Made by a program: the position numbers and the translations under genes
Source of the DNA: Dyadobacter fermentans
GTDB taxonomy: Bacteria > Bacteroidota > Bacteroidia > Cytophagales > Spirosomataceae
Assembly (NCBI RefSeq): GCF_019924045.1
Contig: NZ_JAHXBN010000006.1
Location: 1-64,000, forward strand
Length of the DNA: 64,000 bases
Direction: 5' to 3'
The notes under the pieces: generated by a model
Told to the model about the DNA's origin: nothing
The model's input: only the letters and a program-made list of their open reading frames with translations
Databases searched by the model: none
Shown: positions 8,279 to 16,822 of the stretch, piece by piece
Layout: the number at the start of each line of letters is the position of its first letter
Position numbering within the stretch: position 1 is the first letter of the stretch

Positions 8279-8330
8279 AAAAAAGGCCCGATACTGTGCA
8301 TTAAGCCACTTTTATCTGGCCTTTTCTTTT
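8279..8330 (+). terminator. Possible weak terminator
   Basis: AAAAAAGGCC (8279-8288) can pair with GGCCTTTTC (8318-8326) across a loop of about 29 bases, followed by a T tract. The long loop makes this weak. Confidence 0.4.
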
Positions 8331-8343
8331 TATTTTGCAGTTT

Positions 8344-9993
8344 ATGGATATACTTGATGTACTAAAAACCAATGCCGGATTACATCCCGACAAACTTGCC
8401 TATGGTTATATTGGCAAAGAAGGCGAAATCACCGAGCAACTTCATTATCATGAACTTCATCAGCATGTACTAGCGGCATCCCATCTGCTGAGCTCCAAGT
8501 TCCCCGTCAACGCCAGGGTGATCCTCCTCCTGCCCGCAGAAGCGGCTTTTGTATGTTCGTTCCTCGGCGCTCTGCATGCGGGTATTATCGCGGTTCCAAC
8601 GCCCATCAGCTATTCCGAGCCGGGAATAAACCGCATTCTGAGCATTATGCGTGACTGCGCAGCTTCGGGGATTATTACCAATGCCAAAACCTACAAAATG
8701 CTGTTTCAGCGGAAAAACGATGCTTCTTCCGCATTACAGGAATACGACGCCGAATGGATTTTTACGGATGATCTGATGGCCGCGCCAGTCGCATCGGGCG
8801 CTATTCGCCGACATAAAGAATCCATCGAAACAGCCTATTTGCAATATACTTCTGGCTCTACCAGCCAACCTAAAGGGGTGATGATCAGCCATAGCAACCT
8901 GACGGCTAATCTGCGGGCGATCAACAATTGCTTCGGACGCACCGCTGAGGATACGTCGGTTACCTGGCTACCGCATTACCATGATATGGGCTTGGTGGAC
9001 GGCCTGCTTTCCCCGCTTTTTACCGGCGGTATCGGCTTTGTGATCTCTCCGCTACTGTTTATCACCAAGCCGGCGTTGCTGTTGCAAACAATCAGCACCT
9101 ACCACGCCGGATTTTGCGGTGGACCTGGCTTCGGCCTTGACCATTGCCTTGCGCGCATCCCTCAGGAACAGCTGGATGCCCTGGACCTTAGCTCCCTCCG
9201 CGTCCTCTACGTAGGCGCAGAACCGATCCGGATCTCGACCCTCGAAAGATTCGCTGCTGCGACGCAAGCCGCCGGGTTTAGAAAAAACAGCCTTGTCCCA
9301 TCCTATGGCCTCGCCGAAGCCACACTGGCCGTGAGCCTGCATTTGAACGGCACGCCCACTACCTATCGCAAACTGACGGATACCAAGGAAGTTGTCGCTT
9401 GCGGCCCTCCCGTAGAATTTACCGAGGTGTCGATCGTGGACCCTGTGAGCAACCTAAGTTTACCGGACGGGAAAGAGGGGGAAATATGGGTAAAAAACGA
9501 CGGCATAGCGGGAGGTTACTGGGAAAAACCAGACGCAACCAAAGCTACTTTCCAGGCTTACACCAGCAGCGGTGAAGGACCCTATTTGCGGACGGGCGAT
9601 TTAGGTTTTATGGAGAATGGTCTTCTTTTTATTACGGGCCGTACTAAAGAGCTGATCATCATCCGAGGAGTCAATTATTATCCGCAGGACATTGAAGAGG
9701 TTGTAAGCGAAAGCCACCCGGATATCCAGCCCAACGCGGCGGCGGCATTCTCCGTAGAGACAGACCAGGGCGAAGCACTGATGATTGTGAGCGAAGTACG
9801 GAGAGTGACACAAACGCCGGACGATGAGAAGATCATCAAAAACAAGATGGCACAGAGCGTCGGATTGGCATTCGGGCTTATTCCCCACGAAATCGTGCTG
9901 ATCCAGCCAGGCAAATTGCCCAAGACATCGAGCGGAAAGATTCAGCGCCTCAAGGCTCGTGAATTGTTCGCCAAAAAGAGTATTGTAGACTAA
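8344..9993 (+). CDS. Fatty acyl-AMP ligase (FAAL)
   Basis: This about 549-residue adenylating enzyme activates a fatty acid as acyl-AMP and passes it to an acyl carrier protein rather than to CoA. The P-loop YTSGSTSQPKGV lies near residue 170. TWLPHYHDMGLVDG, a segment typical of the FAAL subfamily, follows near 205. SYGLAEATLAV (A5) is near 320, YLRTGDLGF (A7) near 420, and the end has the catalytic lysine motif KTSSGKIQR. I chose the ATG at 8344 over an in-frame TTG at 8335, because TATTTTG at 8331-8337 looks like a -7 box. The ACP gene lies 93 bases downstream, and a symporter follows that. The product chemistry is unknown. Confidence 0.9.
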   Translation: MDILDVLKTNAGLHPDKLAYGYIGKEGEITEQLHYHELHQHVLAASHLLSSKFPVNARVILLLPAEAAFVCSFLGALHAGIIAVPTPISYSEPGINRILSIMRDCAASGIITNAKTYKMLFQRKNDASSALQEYDAEWIFTDDLMAAPVASGAIRRHKESIETAYLQYTSGSTSQPKGVMISHSNLTANLRAINNCFGRTAEDTSVTWLPHYHDMGLVDGLLSPLFTGGIGFVISPLLFITKPALLLQTISTYHAGFCGGPGFGLDHCLARIPQEQLDALDLSSLRVLYVGAEPIRISTLERFAAATQAAGFRKNSLVPSYGLAEATLAVSLHLNGTPTTYRKLTDTKEVVACGPPVEFTEVSIVDPVSNLSLPDGKEGEIWVKNDGIAGGYWEKPDATKATFQAYTSSGEGPYLRTGDLGFMENGLLFITGRTKELIIIRGVNYYPQDIEEVVSESHPDIQPNAAAAFSVETDQGEALMIVSEVRRVTQTPDDEKIIKNKMAQSVGLAFGLIPHEIVLIQPGKLPKTSSGKIQRLKARELFAKKSIVD

Positions 9994-10086
9994 TATCGGT
10001 TACTTAAAAAGACCCCTAATTTTTAAAAAACCTGCAAAAGTACTATTTTCACGTAGCATACAGTGCTTGTTACAAACTTCAACTAA

Positions 10087-10335
10087 ATGAGTAAAACATT
10101 TACCGAAATTTCCGGCTGGATAGTTGAGCGCATTGCTCACCATGCGGAAATAGATCCCTCCGAAGTAGATCTGGACGCCGAAATCATCGATTACCGATTG
10201 GATTCCCTTCTTATGGTCGACATTACAACCGAGTTACAGGAATGGCTCGGGATCGAGTTAAGCCCATCCATTTTCTGGGAAATGGGTACTATCAATGCTA
10301 CCACCCAATGGATTGTAGAACACCAGGAAGCCTGA
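10087..10335 (+). CDS. Acyl carrier protein
   Basis: This 82-residue carrier protein has the phosphopantetheine attachment serine at residue 40 in YRLDSLLMVD. It is acidic and of normal length. A conserved Ile/Phe-Trp-rich helix (SIFWEMGTIN) follows, as in carrier domains of polyketide and lipopeptide systems rather than housekeeping AcpP. It sits between the FAAL and the symporter. The FAAL most likely loads it. No ketosynthase, thioesterase or acyltransferase that would accept the acyl chain is adjacent. Confidence 0.92.
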   Translation: MSKTFTEISGWIVERIAHHAEIDPSEVDLDAEIIDYRLDSLLMVDITTELQEWLGIELSPSIFWEMGTINATTQWIVEHQEA

Positions 10336-10339
10336 AACC

Positions 10340-11740
10340 ATGCTGGCCTTTTCCATCCTGGCATACCTGCTGGCAAACCTTGGAATAGGCCTCTGGGCCT
10401 CCAAAAGAATCACTACTACCCAGGATTTCGTGCTTGCAGGCCGCCAGCTACCGCTGATCCTCGCCGCTTCCGCAACATTTGCAACGTGGTTCGGATCGGA
10501 AACTATCATGGGCGCGCCCACCGAGTTTATCGAGCATGGCGTATTAGGTATCATCGAGGACCCCTTTGGTGCTTCGCTGTGCCTCTTTCTGGTAGGGTTG
10601 TTCTTCGCCCGGCGGTTCTACAAAATGAATATTATCACATTTTGTGATTTTTTCAGGATCCGTTACGGGCGGAATGCCGAATTGCTCTCCGCCATTCTTA
10701 TCATTCCGTCCTATTTCAGCTGGATAGCCGCCCAGTTGCTGGCCATGGGCATTGTATTGAAAGTCGTGCTGGGCTGGTCGCTGCTTACGTGCATTCTCGC
10801 AAGTTCGTTCGTCGTGATCCTCTACACGATCTGGGGTGGTATGTGGTCGATATCGATCACCGATTTCATTCAGACGGTCATGATCATCGTCGGCCTGCTC
10901 ATTGTGGCCGCGGTGTTGTACCAGGAAGTAGGCGGTTTTCAGCCGTTGCTTGACGCTGCCCCGAAAGGATTTTTCCGCTTTTTTCCCGAAAATACACTCA
11001 AAGGCCACCTCGAATACTTCGCGGCGTGGATCACCATCGGACTCGGTTCGATTCCGCAGCAGGATGTTTTTCAAAGGGTTATGTCCGCCAAATCGGCCCG
11101 TGTATCGGTGCAGTCGACGCTGCTTTCATCGTTCATGTACCTCACGATTGCCCTGCTGCCGCTGTTCATTGGGCTTTGCGGGCACCATCTGTACCCCGGT
11201 GAAGAAAAGGACGGGCAAATGATCATCCCCAATATGGTGCTGAAACATATGAACCTGCCGCTTCAAATCCTATTTTTCGGCGCGCTGGTCTCCGCGATCC
11301 TCAGCACGACGAGTAGTGCAATTATGGCTCCGGCAGTTGTATTAGGAGAGAATATTTTCAAATACTTCAAGCCAGATCTCGACGATAAAGAACTGCTGAA
11401 AATCATTCGTGCTGGCATCATCGGCATCACGCTGGTGTGCATTTTCATGGCAGCAACCCGCGAAAGTATTTTCGAGCTCGTCGCGGAATCCTCTGCATTC
11501 AGTCTTGTATCGTTATTTGTTCCATTGGCCGCGGGACTTTACTGGAAATCCAGCACCCCCCTCGGTTGTATGCTCTCGATGGTCATCGGGCTGGCGGTGT
11601 GGCTGTTTTGCGTTTTCATCGAAACCGAATACCCGGCCCTAGTCTACGGTCTGCTCGCGAGCTTTCTGGGCATGATAGCGGGTTGGATTTGGGAAAAAAT
11701 CCGCCGGTCGCCGGACGCTGGACCATCGCGTGTATCCTGA
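10340..11740 (+). CDS. Sodium:solute symporter (SSS family)
   Basis: This 466-residue protein has about 13 membrane segments and the SSS family pattern: VLAGRQLPLILAASATFATW near the start, GSETIMGAPTEF in helix 2 and GLGSIPQQDVFQR near residue 235. It should import a small organic solute with sodium. It starts only 4 bases after the ACP stop, so it is very likely translated from the same message as FAAL and ACP. That linkage suggests its substrate feeds, or is modified by, the acyl pathway, which is unusual for this transporter family. It converges with the KefC gene, with only 5 bases between the stops. Confidence 0.9.
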   Translation: MLAFSILAYLLANLGIGLWASKRITTTQDFVLAGRQLPLILAASATFATWFGSETIMGAPTEFIEHGVLGIIEDPFGASLCLFLVGLFFARRFYKMNIITFCDFFRIRYGRNAELLSAILIIPSYFSWIAAQLLAMGIVLKVVLGWSLLTCILASSFVVILYTIWGGMWSISITDFIQTVMIIVGLLIVAAVLYQEVGGFQPLLDAAPKGFFRFFPENTLKGHLEYFAAWITIGLGSIPQQDVFQRVMSAKSARVSVQSTLLSSFMYLTIALLPLFIGLCGHHLYPGEEKDGQMIIPNMVLKHMNLPLQILFFGALVSAILSTTSSAIMAPAVVLGENIFKYFKPDLDDKELLKIIRAGIIGITLVCIFMAATRESIFELVAESSAFSLVSLFVPLAAGLYWKSSTPLGCMLSMVIGLAVWLFCVFIETEYPALVYGLLASFLGMIAGWIWEKIRRSPDAGPSRVS

Positions 11741-11745
11741 GGGAA

Positions 11746-13617
11746 TCAGGCTGTTTCGGCTTCCGCTTTGCGATCCCAGCCGGCTAGCGCATTCAAATTC
11801 ACCGCTTCCCTGTCGGCTTGCATAATCATTTCCAGCTCTTCCATATGCTGCCGTGCGGCGTGGATATATTCCTCGTCGTTCCGGATGCTCGACAAATGCT
11901 TCAAAGTCCGTTCGTCGTGGACAAAGAATGTCTTGGCCATGCGCGTCGCTTCGTGTGCGCGATGCCCGAGCAATTTCAATGCATCCACGCCCAAGCGAAG
12001 GCTCGTATCGAACGTCTCCCGGTAAATGTGCATCATCCCCGCATTCATGAGGTCGTACGCATCATTCCGGTTGGTCGAGCGCACGAGCATATGCAAGTGA
12101 GGGAAATGTTTTTTGACTGTTTCAATTAATTCCAGCCTCTTTTCTTCGTCGCTGATCGCGATGATGATCATCTGCGCGCGGCCCGCTCCGGCAATATCCA
12201 GTAATTCATAGCGGGTAGCATCGCCATAATACACTTTGAGCCCTATCCGGCGGAGGAAATCGACGTTGTCACTATCATTGTCCAATACTGTCGCCTCCAC
12301 GCCGTTCGCCCGCAAAAAGCGGCCCACGATATTTCCAAAGTGCCCGTAACCTGCTATGATCACCGGGTTATCCTCCTCTTCCACATCACTTGGGCGCTGC
12401 GCCGTTTGCAGCCCTGCGCTTACCAGGCAGAATCGCGTCAGGATAAATTTCTCATTCACCATCATCGCCAACGGCGTCATGGCCATGCTGATCGCCACTA
12501 CGGCTGTCATCGTATCCGAAACTTCTTTACCCAAAACACCTTCCTGAACCGAAAAACTGAGCAATACAAATGCAAATTCGCCGATCTGGCTCAAACCGAT
12601 GCTGAATATGAAATTCTGCGCATTCCGTACTTCGAATATTTTACCTAAAACGAAGAGAATAGCCATTTTCAGCAGCATCAATCCGGCTACTAGTCCGATA
12701 ATCAGCAGCGGCTTGGAAATCACCAGTGAAAAATCAATGGAAGAGCCGACCGAAATGAAGAATAAGCCCAGCAATAGGCCCTTGAAAGGATCGATAGAAC
12801 TTTCCAGCTCGTGGCGATATTCGCTGTTGGCGAGTACTACCCCAGCCAGAAATGCGCCCAGCGCGGGGCTAAGCCCTACCGACGTCATGAGCACGGCAAT
12901 ACCCACCACGAGCAGCAATGCAGTGGCCGTAAACATTTCGCGCAATGCGGTACGGGCCATCATACGGAAAACCGGCCGCAGCAGGTACTTCCCGGTCAGT
13001 ACAATCGCCGAAACCGACAGCAATACCACAATAGCCTGCTGCCAGGCGGGCAATGCACTTACGAGCGACCCGCCGGCGTGCCCGTCGGGCAATCCAGCGT
13101 GGTCAGCGAGTAGCGGAAACAACGCGAGCATCGGGATGATCGCGAGGTCCTGGAACAGAAGTACCGCGAACGAGCTCTGACCGGCAACGGTTTTCAGCCA
13201 GCCCTTTTCATTCAGCGTCTGCATGACAATCGCCGTGGACGACATCGCAATGATCATCCCCAGCGCGAGTGCCTCCTTCCAACCGATGCCGAACAGCATT
13301 GCAACTCCGGCCACAAGGACGGTCGTAACGCCTACCTGCAACCCGCCAAGCCCGGCAATGCTCTTGCGCATACGCCACAAGCGCGAGGGTTCAAGTTCAA
13401 GACCGATGACAAAGAGCATCATCACCACGCCGAATTCGGCAAAATGCATAATATCCTGGCCTTCCATTCCAATGAATTTCAGGCCCGCCGGACCGATAAT
13501 CACCCCGGCGACCAGGTAACCCAGCACCGATCCCAACCCCAGCCGTTTGGCAATAGGGACCATTACCACCGCAGACGCGAGGTATATCATTGCCTGAAAA
13601 AAGAAGGATTGTTGCAT
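11746..13617 (-). CDS. KefB/KefC-type monovalent cation:proton antiporter (CPA2) with RCK domain
   Basis: This 623-residue protein has about 12 membrane segments in the first 385 residues, then a cytoplasmic RCK/TrkA-N domain starting at NPVIIAGYGHFGNIVGRFL with the GxGxxG nucleotide fold. In the Kef systems, the channel-antiporter releases K+ and takes up H+ to protect the cell from electrophiles, and is held shut by glutathione. A KefF-like gene lies immediately upstream (3-base gap), as in kefFC of Escherichia coli. Most Bacteroidota are not known to use glutathione, so the gating ligand here may be another thiol. The family call is firm; the ligand is open. Confidence 0.92.
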   Translation of the reverse strand: MQQSFFFQAMIYLASAVVMVPIAKRLGLGSVLGYLVAGVIIGPAGLKFIGMEGQDIMHFAEFGVVMMLFVIGLELEPSRLWRMRKSIAGLGGLQVGVTTVLVAGVAMLFGIGWKEALALGMIIAMSSTAIVMQTLNEKGWLKTVAGQSSFAVLLFQDLAIIPMLALFPLLADHAGLPDGHAGGSLVSALPAWQQAIVVLLSVSAIVLTGKYLLRPVFRMMARTALREMFTATALLLVVGIAVLMTSVGLSPALGAFLAGVVLANSEYRHELESSIDPFKGLLLGLFFISVGSSIDFSLVISKPLLIIGLVAGLMLLKMAILFVLGKIFEVRNAQNFIFSIGLSQIGEFAFVLLSFSVQEGVLGKEVSDTMTAVVAISMAMTPLAMMVNEKFILTRFCLVSAGLQTAQRPSDVEEEDNPVIIAGYGHFGNIVGRFLRANGVEATVLDNDSDNVDFLRRIGLKVYYGDATRYELLDIAGAGRAQMIIIAISDEEKRLELIETVKKHFPHLHMLVRSTNRNDAYDLMNAGMMHIYRETFDTSLRLGVDALKLLGHRAHEATRMAKTFFVHDERTLKHLSSIRNDEEYIHAARQHMEELEMIMQADREAVNLNALAGWDRKAEAETA

Positions 13618-13620
13618 GGT

Positions 13621-14211
13621 TCAGTGTGGAAAAAGTTCGTTCAGATACTCGACGCGTGCTAACTCCGCAGGATCGATGCGATCGTTTACAAGCGCATCCA
13701 GCAACTCGGCATATTGCTCGCCGTAGGCTTTCAGCGTGTAGTCTTCAATCGTATAAGTTTCATGCACCACAAAGGGTGGCAGATAGTCCATCCGGCATAA
13801 ATAGGCCGTCTGGTTGAATGGCAGCAAATACTGCCCTACGGGAAAGCGATTGTACCCCGACGCCGTGTAGGCATCGCGCCCACCCCCGCACGACACCGCA
13901 TTGAATATCTTCTTGCCGTTCAATGCATGTCCTTTCGGCCCGTAGGCCCAGTTATATTCCAGCACAAGGTCCTGCCACTGTTTCAGGATCGGAGGACTGC
14001 TGTACCAGTAGAAAGGATGCTGAAATATGATGATATCGTGCTTTGCCAGCAACTGCTGCTCCCTTTTGATATCTATGAAAAGATCCGGATAATGTTCATA
14101 CAGATCATTAAAAGTCACTCCTTTTACCTTGCGGGCATATTTTTCCAACGTCTTTTGTACATTGGATTTACTGTGAGTGGGATGGGCAAACTGGATTAGG
14201 ACTTTGGACAT
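13621..14211 (-). CDS. KefF/KefG-like NAD(P)H quinone oxidoreductase (flavodoxin fold)
   Basis: This about 196-residue flavoprotein (MSKVLIQFAHPTHSKSNV at the start) is of the NQO1/MdaB/KefF family. The motif HDIIIFQHPFYWYSSPP lies at about residues 60-76, and NAVSCGGGRDAYTASGYNRF near 105 forms the flavin/substrate site. Family members reduce quinones with two electrons and, in Kef systems, activate the antiporter as an ancillary subunit. An upstream in-frame ATG at 14229 would add six residues; MSK at 14211 fits the family better. It ends 3 bases before kefC starts, so the two form an operon. Confidence 0.9.
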   Translation of the reverse strand: MSKVLIQFAHPTHSKSNVQKTLEKYARKVKGVTFNDLYEHYPDLFIDIKREQQLLAKHDIIIFQHPFYWYSSPPILKQWQDLVLEYNWAYGPKGHALNGKKIFNAVSCGGGRDAYTASGYNRFPVGQYLLPFNQTAYLCRMDYLPPFVVHETYTIEDYTLKAYGEQYAELLDALVNDRIDPAELARVEYLNELFPH

Positions 14212-14234
14212 AATAGGGAATTGATGCAAAAAAC

Positions 14235-15236
14235 TTACGGTACCAAAATTACGGAACCTATTGTTTTCCGCGCTTCGAGATCGGCCTGCGCCTGATATGC
14301 TTTCGATAATGGGTACCTTGTAATAGCGAGCTCTCCGAAGATTCCGCTGCTGAATGCATCGAAAGTATCGGCTGCATATTCTTCCAGCGTCTCCCGATCG
14401 GTGATGTACGCGCTGAGCGTGGGAGTTGCCATCACGATGGATCTTTCACGCAGCAATGCATGATCGATGTGCTCGGGTTGGCCCGACGACGATCCATAGA
14501 GCACGATTTTACCGCCCTTCCGGATCACATCCAGCGAATAGCTGAATGTATCTTTCCCTACCCCGTCGAACACGACATCCACACCACGGCCCTCCGTGAT
14601 TTCGAGCACCGAGTGTACAAACTCCCGGCATTCCGCCAGAAAAACGTGATCGGCCCCATTCGCCAACACCACTTCTTTCTTCTCTTCCGAGCCCGTCGTG
14701 CCGATGACCGTCGCGCCGAGTGCCTTGGCCCATTTGGTAACCAGGGTACCGACGCCACCGGCCGCCGCATGCACGAGCACCACGTCACCCGGCTTAATGG
14801 GGTTCACTGTTTTCAGAAGCATCCTGGCGGTAAAGCCCTTCACGAGCATCGCCGCGGCTTCTTCCGATGTGATACTGTCCGGAATATGAATTAATTGCTG
14901 CGTCGATACCACGCGGCTTTCCGCATATGCTCCGGGGATAAAGTGGTAACCCACGCGGTCGCCCACATTGAATTCCGTCACCCAAGGCCCCACCGCCTCG
15001 ATCACGCCCGCGGCCTCTACGCCCGGCGTATAGGGAAACGATTTGACGGGAAACTTCCCGTCGCGGTAATAGGTGTCTACAAAATTCAGCCCTATGGCTT
15101 CCTGCCGCACTCGTACTTGTCCGGGGCCCGGCTCCGTGATAGTCTCCCGTTCGTAACCCAGCACCGAAGGCACTCCTTGCTTGTAGATTTTTACTATACC
15201 TGATTTATTTGCTGTTGCTGTAATTAACCCTGACAT
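14235..15236 (-). CDS. NADPH:quinone oxidoreductase (QOR family, zinc-independent MDR)
   Basis: This about 333-residue medium-chain reductase resembles QOR: GLNFVDTYYRDGKFPV near residue 50, a Rossmann motif in VLVHAAAGGVGTLVTKWA near 145-162 and YGSSSGQPE near 250. It has no zinc-binding cysteines, as in quinone reductases. The longest frame begins at 15254, but a likely TetR operator lies at 15257-15272, so the third Met (15236) is a better start. It is followed by the kefFC pair and preceded by the TetR gene, all on one strand. The cluster suggests defence against quinones or other electrophiles. Confidence 0.9.
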   Translation of the reverse strand: MSGLITATANKSGIVKIYKQGVPSVLGYERETITEPGPGQVRVRQEAIGLNFVDTYYRDGKFPVKSFPYTPGVEAAGVIEAVGPWVTEFNVGDRVGYHFIPGAYAESRVVSTQQLIHIPDSITSEEAAAMLVKGFTARMLLKTVNPIKPGDVVLVHAAAGGVGTLVTKWAKALGATVIGTTGSEEKKEVVLANGADHVFLAECREFVHSVLEITEGRGVDVVFDGVGKDTFSYSLDVIRKGGKIVLYGSSSGQPEHIDHALLRERSIVMATPTLSAYITDRETLEEYAADTFDAFSSGIFGELAITRYPLSKAYQAQADLEARKTIGSVILVP

Positions 15237-15256
15237 GTCCGTAAGCATTGTCATTA

Positions 15257-15272
15257 TGGAATGCTTGTTCCA
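15257..15272. promoter_or_regulatory. Putative TetR operator upstream of the quinone oxidoreductase
   Basis: TGGAATGCTTGTTCCA is a 16-bp inverted repeat (arms TGGAA/TTCCA). A related 16-mer lies upstream of the tetR gene at 15883-15898 (11 of 16 identical; all differences are transitions). A matching pair at both promoters is typical of a local TetR repressor. Confidence 0.5.
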
Positions 15273-15284
15273 TCATTGGACAAA

Positions 15285-15863
15285 TTATTTCTTGATAGAT
15301 TTTATTAAAAATTCGGCTTGCTGCTGCACCAGTTCCCCATCACCATACACCAGGAAAGTCTGCCAGAAGCCGGTAAAATTCGATACGACGAAGTTTGCAA
15401 GCATAGCCGGATCTCTTTTATTGCTGATTTCCTCCGCTTTCTGAGCCTTTTTTAAAAGGTCTTTCAGCAAGGCCGTCAGATTGCTGGTGTTTTGTTTTAA
15501 CAAAGCATGCACTTCTTCATCCACCGAACCCAGCTCGAAGGTCGATTTCACACCCATGCAGGTCCTTTCCTCCTCCACCGTCCTGATCGCCGCCTTTTTG
15601 ATGATCTTTTCGATGGCCTTTATCGGCGACTTCGTTTCCTCCGCTACTTTCCGATAATCTTCAAACATCCCTTCGGTATAACTTCTGAGACATTGAAGGA
15701 ACAAGCTGTGCTTGTCGCCGTAAGTGTCGTAAATACTTCCGCGGTTCAACCCCATCGTATCGACAAGGTCTTGCATAGAGGTGGCGTTGTAGCCCTTTTG
15801 CCAGAAAAGGCATTTTGCCTTTTCCAGCCTCTCTTCCGGTTCGAATGCTTTATTGCGTGCCAT
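15285..15863 (-). CDS. TetR/AcrR family transcriptional regulator
   Basis: This 192-residue repressor has an N-terminal helix-turn-helix: AKCLFWQKGYNATSMQDLV followed by GLNRGSIYDTYGDKHSLF, spanning residues 15-55. The C-terminal segment RTCMGVKSTFELG fits the ligand domain of this subgroup. Its cysteines could react with electrophiles, as in NemR, but this is inference. It lies between the SDR and quinone oxidoreductase genes. A candidate operator sits just before its own start and a second before the oxidoreductase, which suggests autoregulation and control of the downstream genes. Confidence 0.92.
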   Translation of the reverse strand: MARNKAFEPEERLEKAKCLFWQKGYNATSMQDLVDTMGLNRGSIYDTYGDKHSLFLQCLRSYTEGMFEDYRKVAEETKSPIKAIEKIIKKAAIRTVEEERTCMGVKSTFELGSVDEEVHALLKQNTSNLTALLKDLLKKAQKAEEISNKRDPAMLANFVVSNFTGFWQTFLVYGDGELVQQQAEFLIKSIKK

Positions 15864-15882
15864 GACTATCAGACAATTATTT

Positions 15883-15898
15883 CAGAACGAACGTTCCA
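15883..15898. promoter_or_regulatory. Putative TetR operator upstream of tetR
   Basis: CAGAACGAACGTTCCA contains the perfect palindrome GAACGTTC and, read on the minus strand, matches the operator-like 16-mer at 15257-15272. It lies 20 bases before the regulator's start. A second small inverted repeat (ATTGG...CCAAT, 15901-15918) is next to it. Confidence 0.45.
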
Positions 15899-15949
15899 GA
15901 ATTGGCAAATATTCCAATCACACATTTAAAACACCCGCCGCGCAGCGTA

Positions 15950-16744
15950 TCAGATAATGAACTTGGCTACGCCACCGTCCACTTTCAGGGCAGCGCCATT
16001 GGTAGCTGATGAAAGCGGGCTTGCCACGTAAGTGACCAGGTTAGCTATTTCCTCTACCGACGCAAAACGCTGCAGCAGCGAAGTTGGCCGTGCATTTTTA
16101 AAGAAGTCCTTTTCAGCTTGTTCCGCAGACATGTTGTTGGCTTCCCCCAGCTGTTTGACAAAATCGGCGACGCCTTCGGATTTGGTCGGACCGGGCATGA
16201 CGGTGTTCACAGTAACGTTCGTGCCCTTGGTTAGTTCGGCCAACCCTCGGCTCACAGCGAGCTGGGCAGTTTTGGTAGTGCCGTAGTGAATCATTTCCTC
16301 GGGGATATTCACGCCCGATTCGCTGGAAATGAAGATGATCCTGCCCCAGTCTTTGGCGATCATTTTCGGAAAGAAATGTCTTGCCAGGCGCACGCCGCTC
16401 AGCACATTCACTTCAAAAAAGCGGAACCATTCATCGTCCGAAATCTCGGTAAATTGCTTCGGTTCGAAAATACCGGCATTGTTAACCAGGATATCGATAT
16501 CCGGCAGCTGTTGCAACAATGCATTCACTTCCTCCACCTTTGAGAAATCCGCCGCAATGCCGCTCACATCCGCCCCTGGTGTTGATTCTTTCAATTTCTG
16601 CACTGCTTCCGCGATTTTACTTTCCGAGCGGCCGTTAATGATCACATGCGCACCTTCTTTCAATAAACCTTGTGCAATGGCGAAGCCTATACCTTGTGTA
16701 GAACCGCTGACGAATGCGGTTTTCCCGTTGAGTTTCAAATCCAT
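15950..16744 (-). CDS. SDR family oxidoreductase
   Basis: This 264-residue short-chain dehydrogenase has the nucleotide motif GSTQGIGFAIAQG at residues 14-26, NNAGIFEP near 90 and the catalytic pair YGTTK near 158. The C-terminal GAALKVDGGVAKF is typical. It resembles the classical 3-oxoacyl-ACP-reductase-like SDRs whose substrates cannot be read from sequence. It lies upstream of the TetR gene on the same strand, with an 86-base gap that holds one of the candidate operators. Confidence 0.9.
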   Translation of the reverse strand: MDLKLNGKTAFVSGSTQGIGFAIAQGLLKEGAHVIINGRSESKIAEAVQKLKESTPGADVSGIAADFSKVEEVNALLQQLPDIDILVNNAGIFEPKQFTEISDDEWFRFFEVNVLSGVRLARHFFPKMIAKDWGRIIFISSESGVNIPEEMIHYGTTKTAQLAVSRGLAELTKGTNVTVNTVMPGPTKSEGVADFVKQLGEANNMSAEQAEKDFFKNARPTSLLQRFASVEEIANLVTYVASPLSSATNGAALKVDGGVAKFII

Positions 16745-16822
16745 AAAACTTTGATAATAAGAGCGTGATGAATGGTTGAAGAATCTATAATTTTATAACA
16801 CATCACCTAACAAAATGATCGC

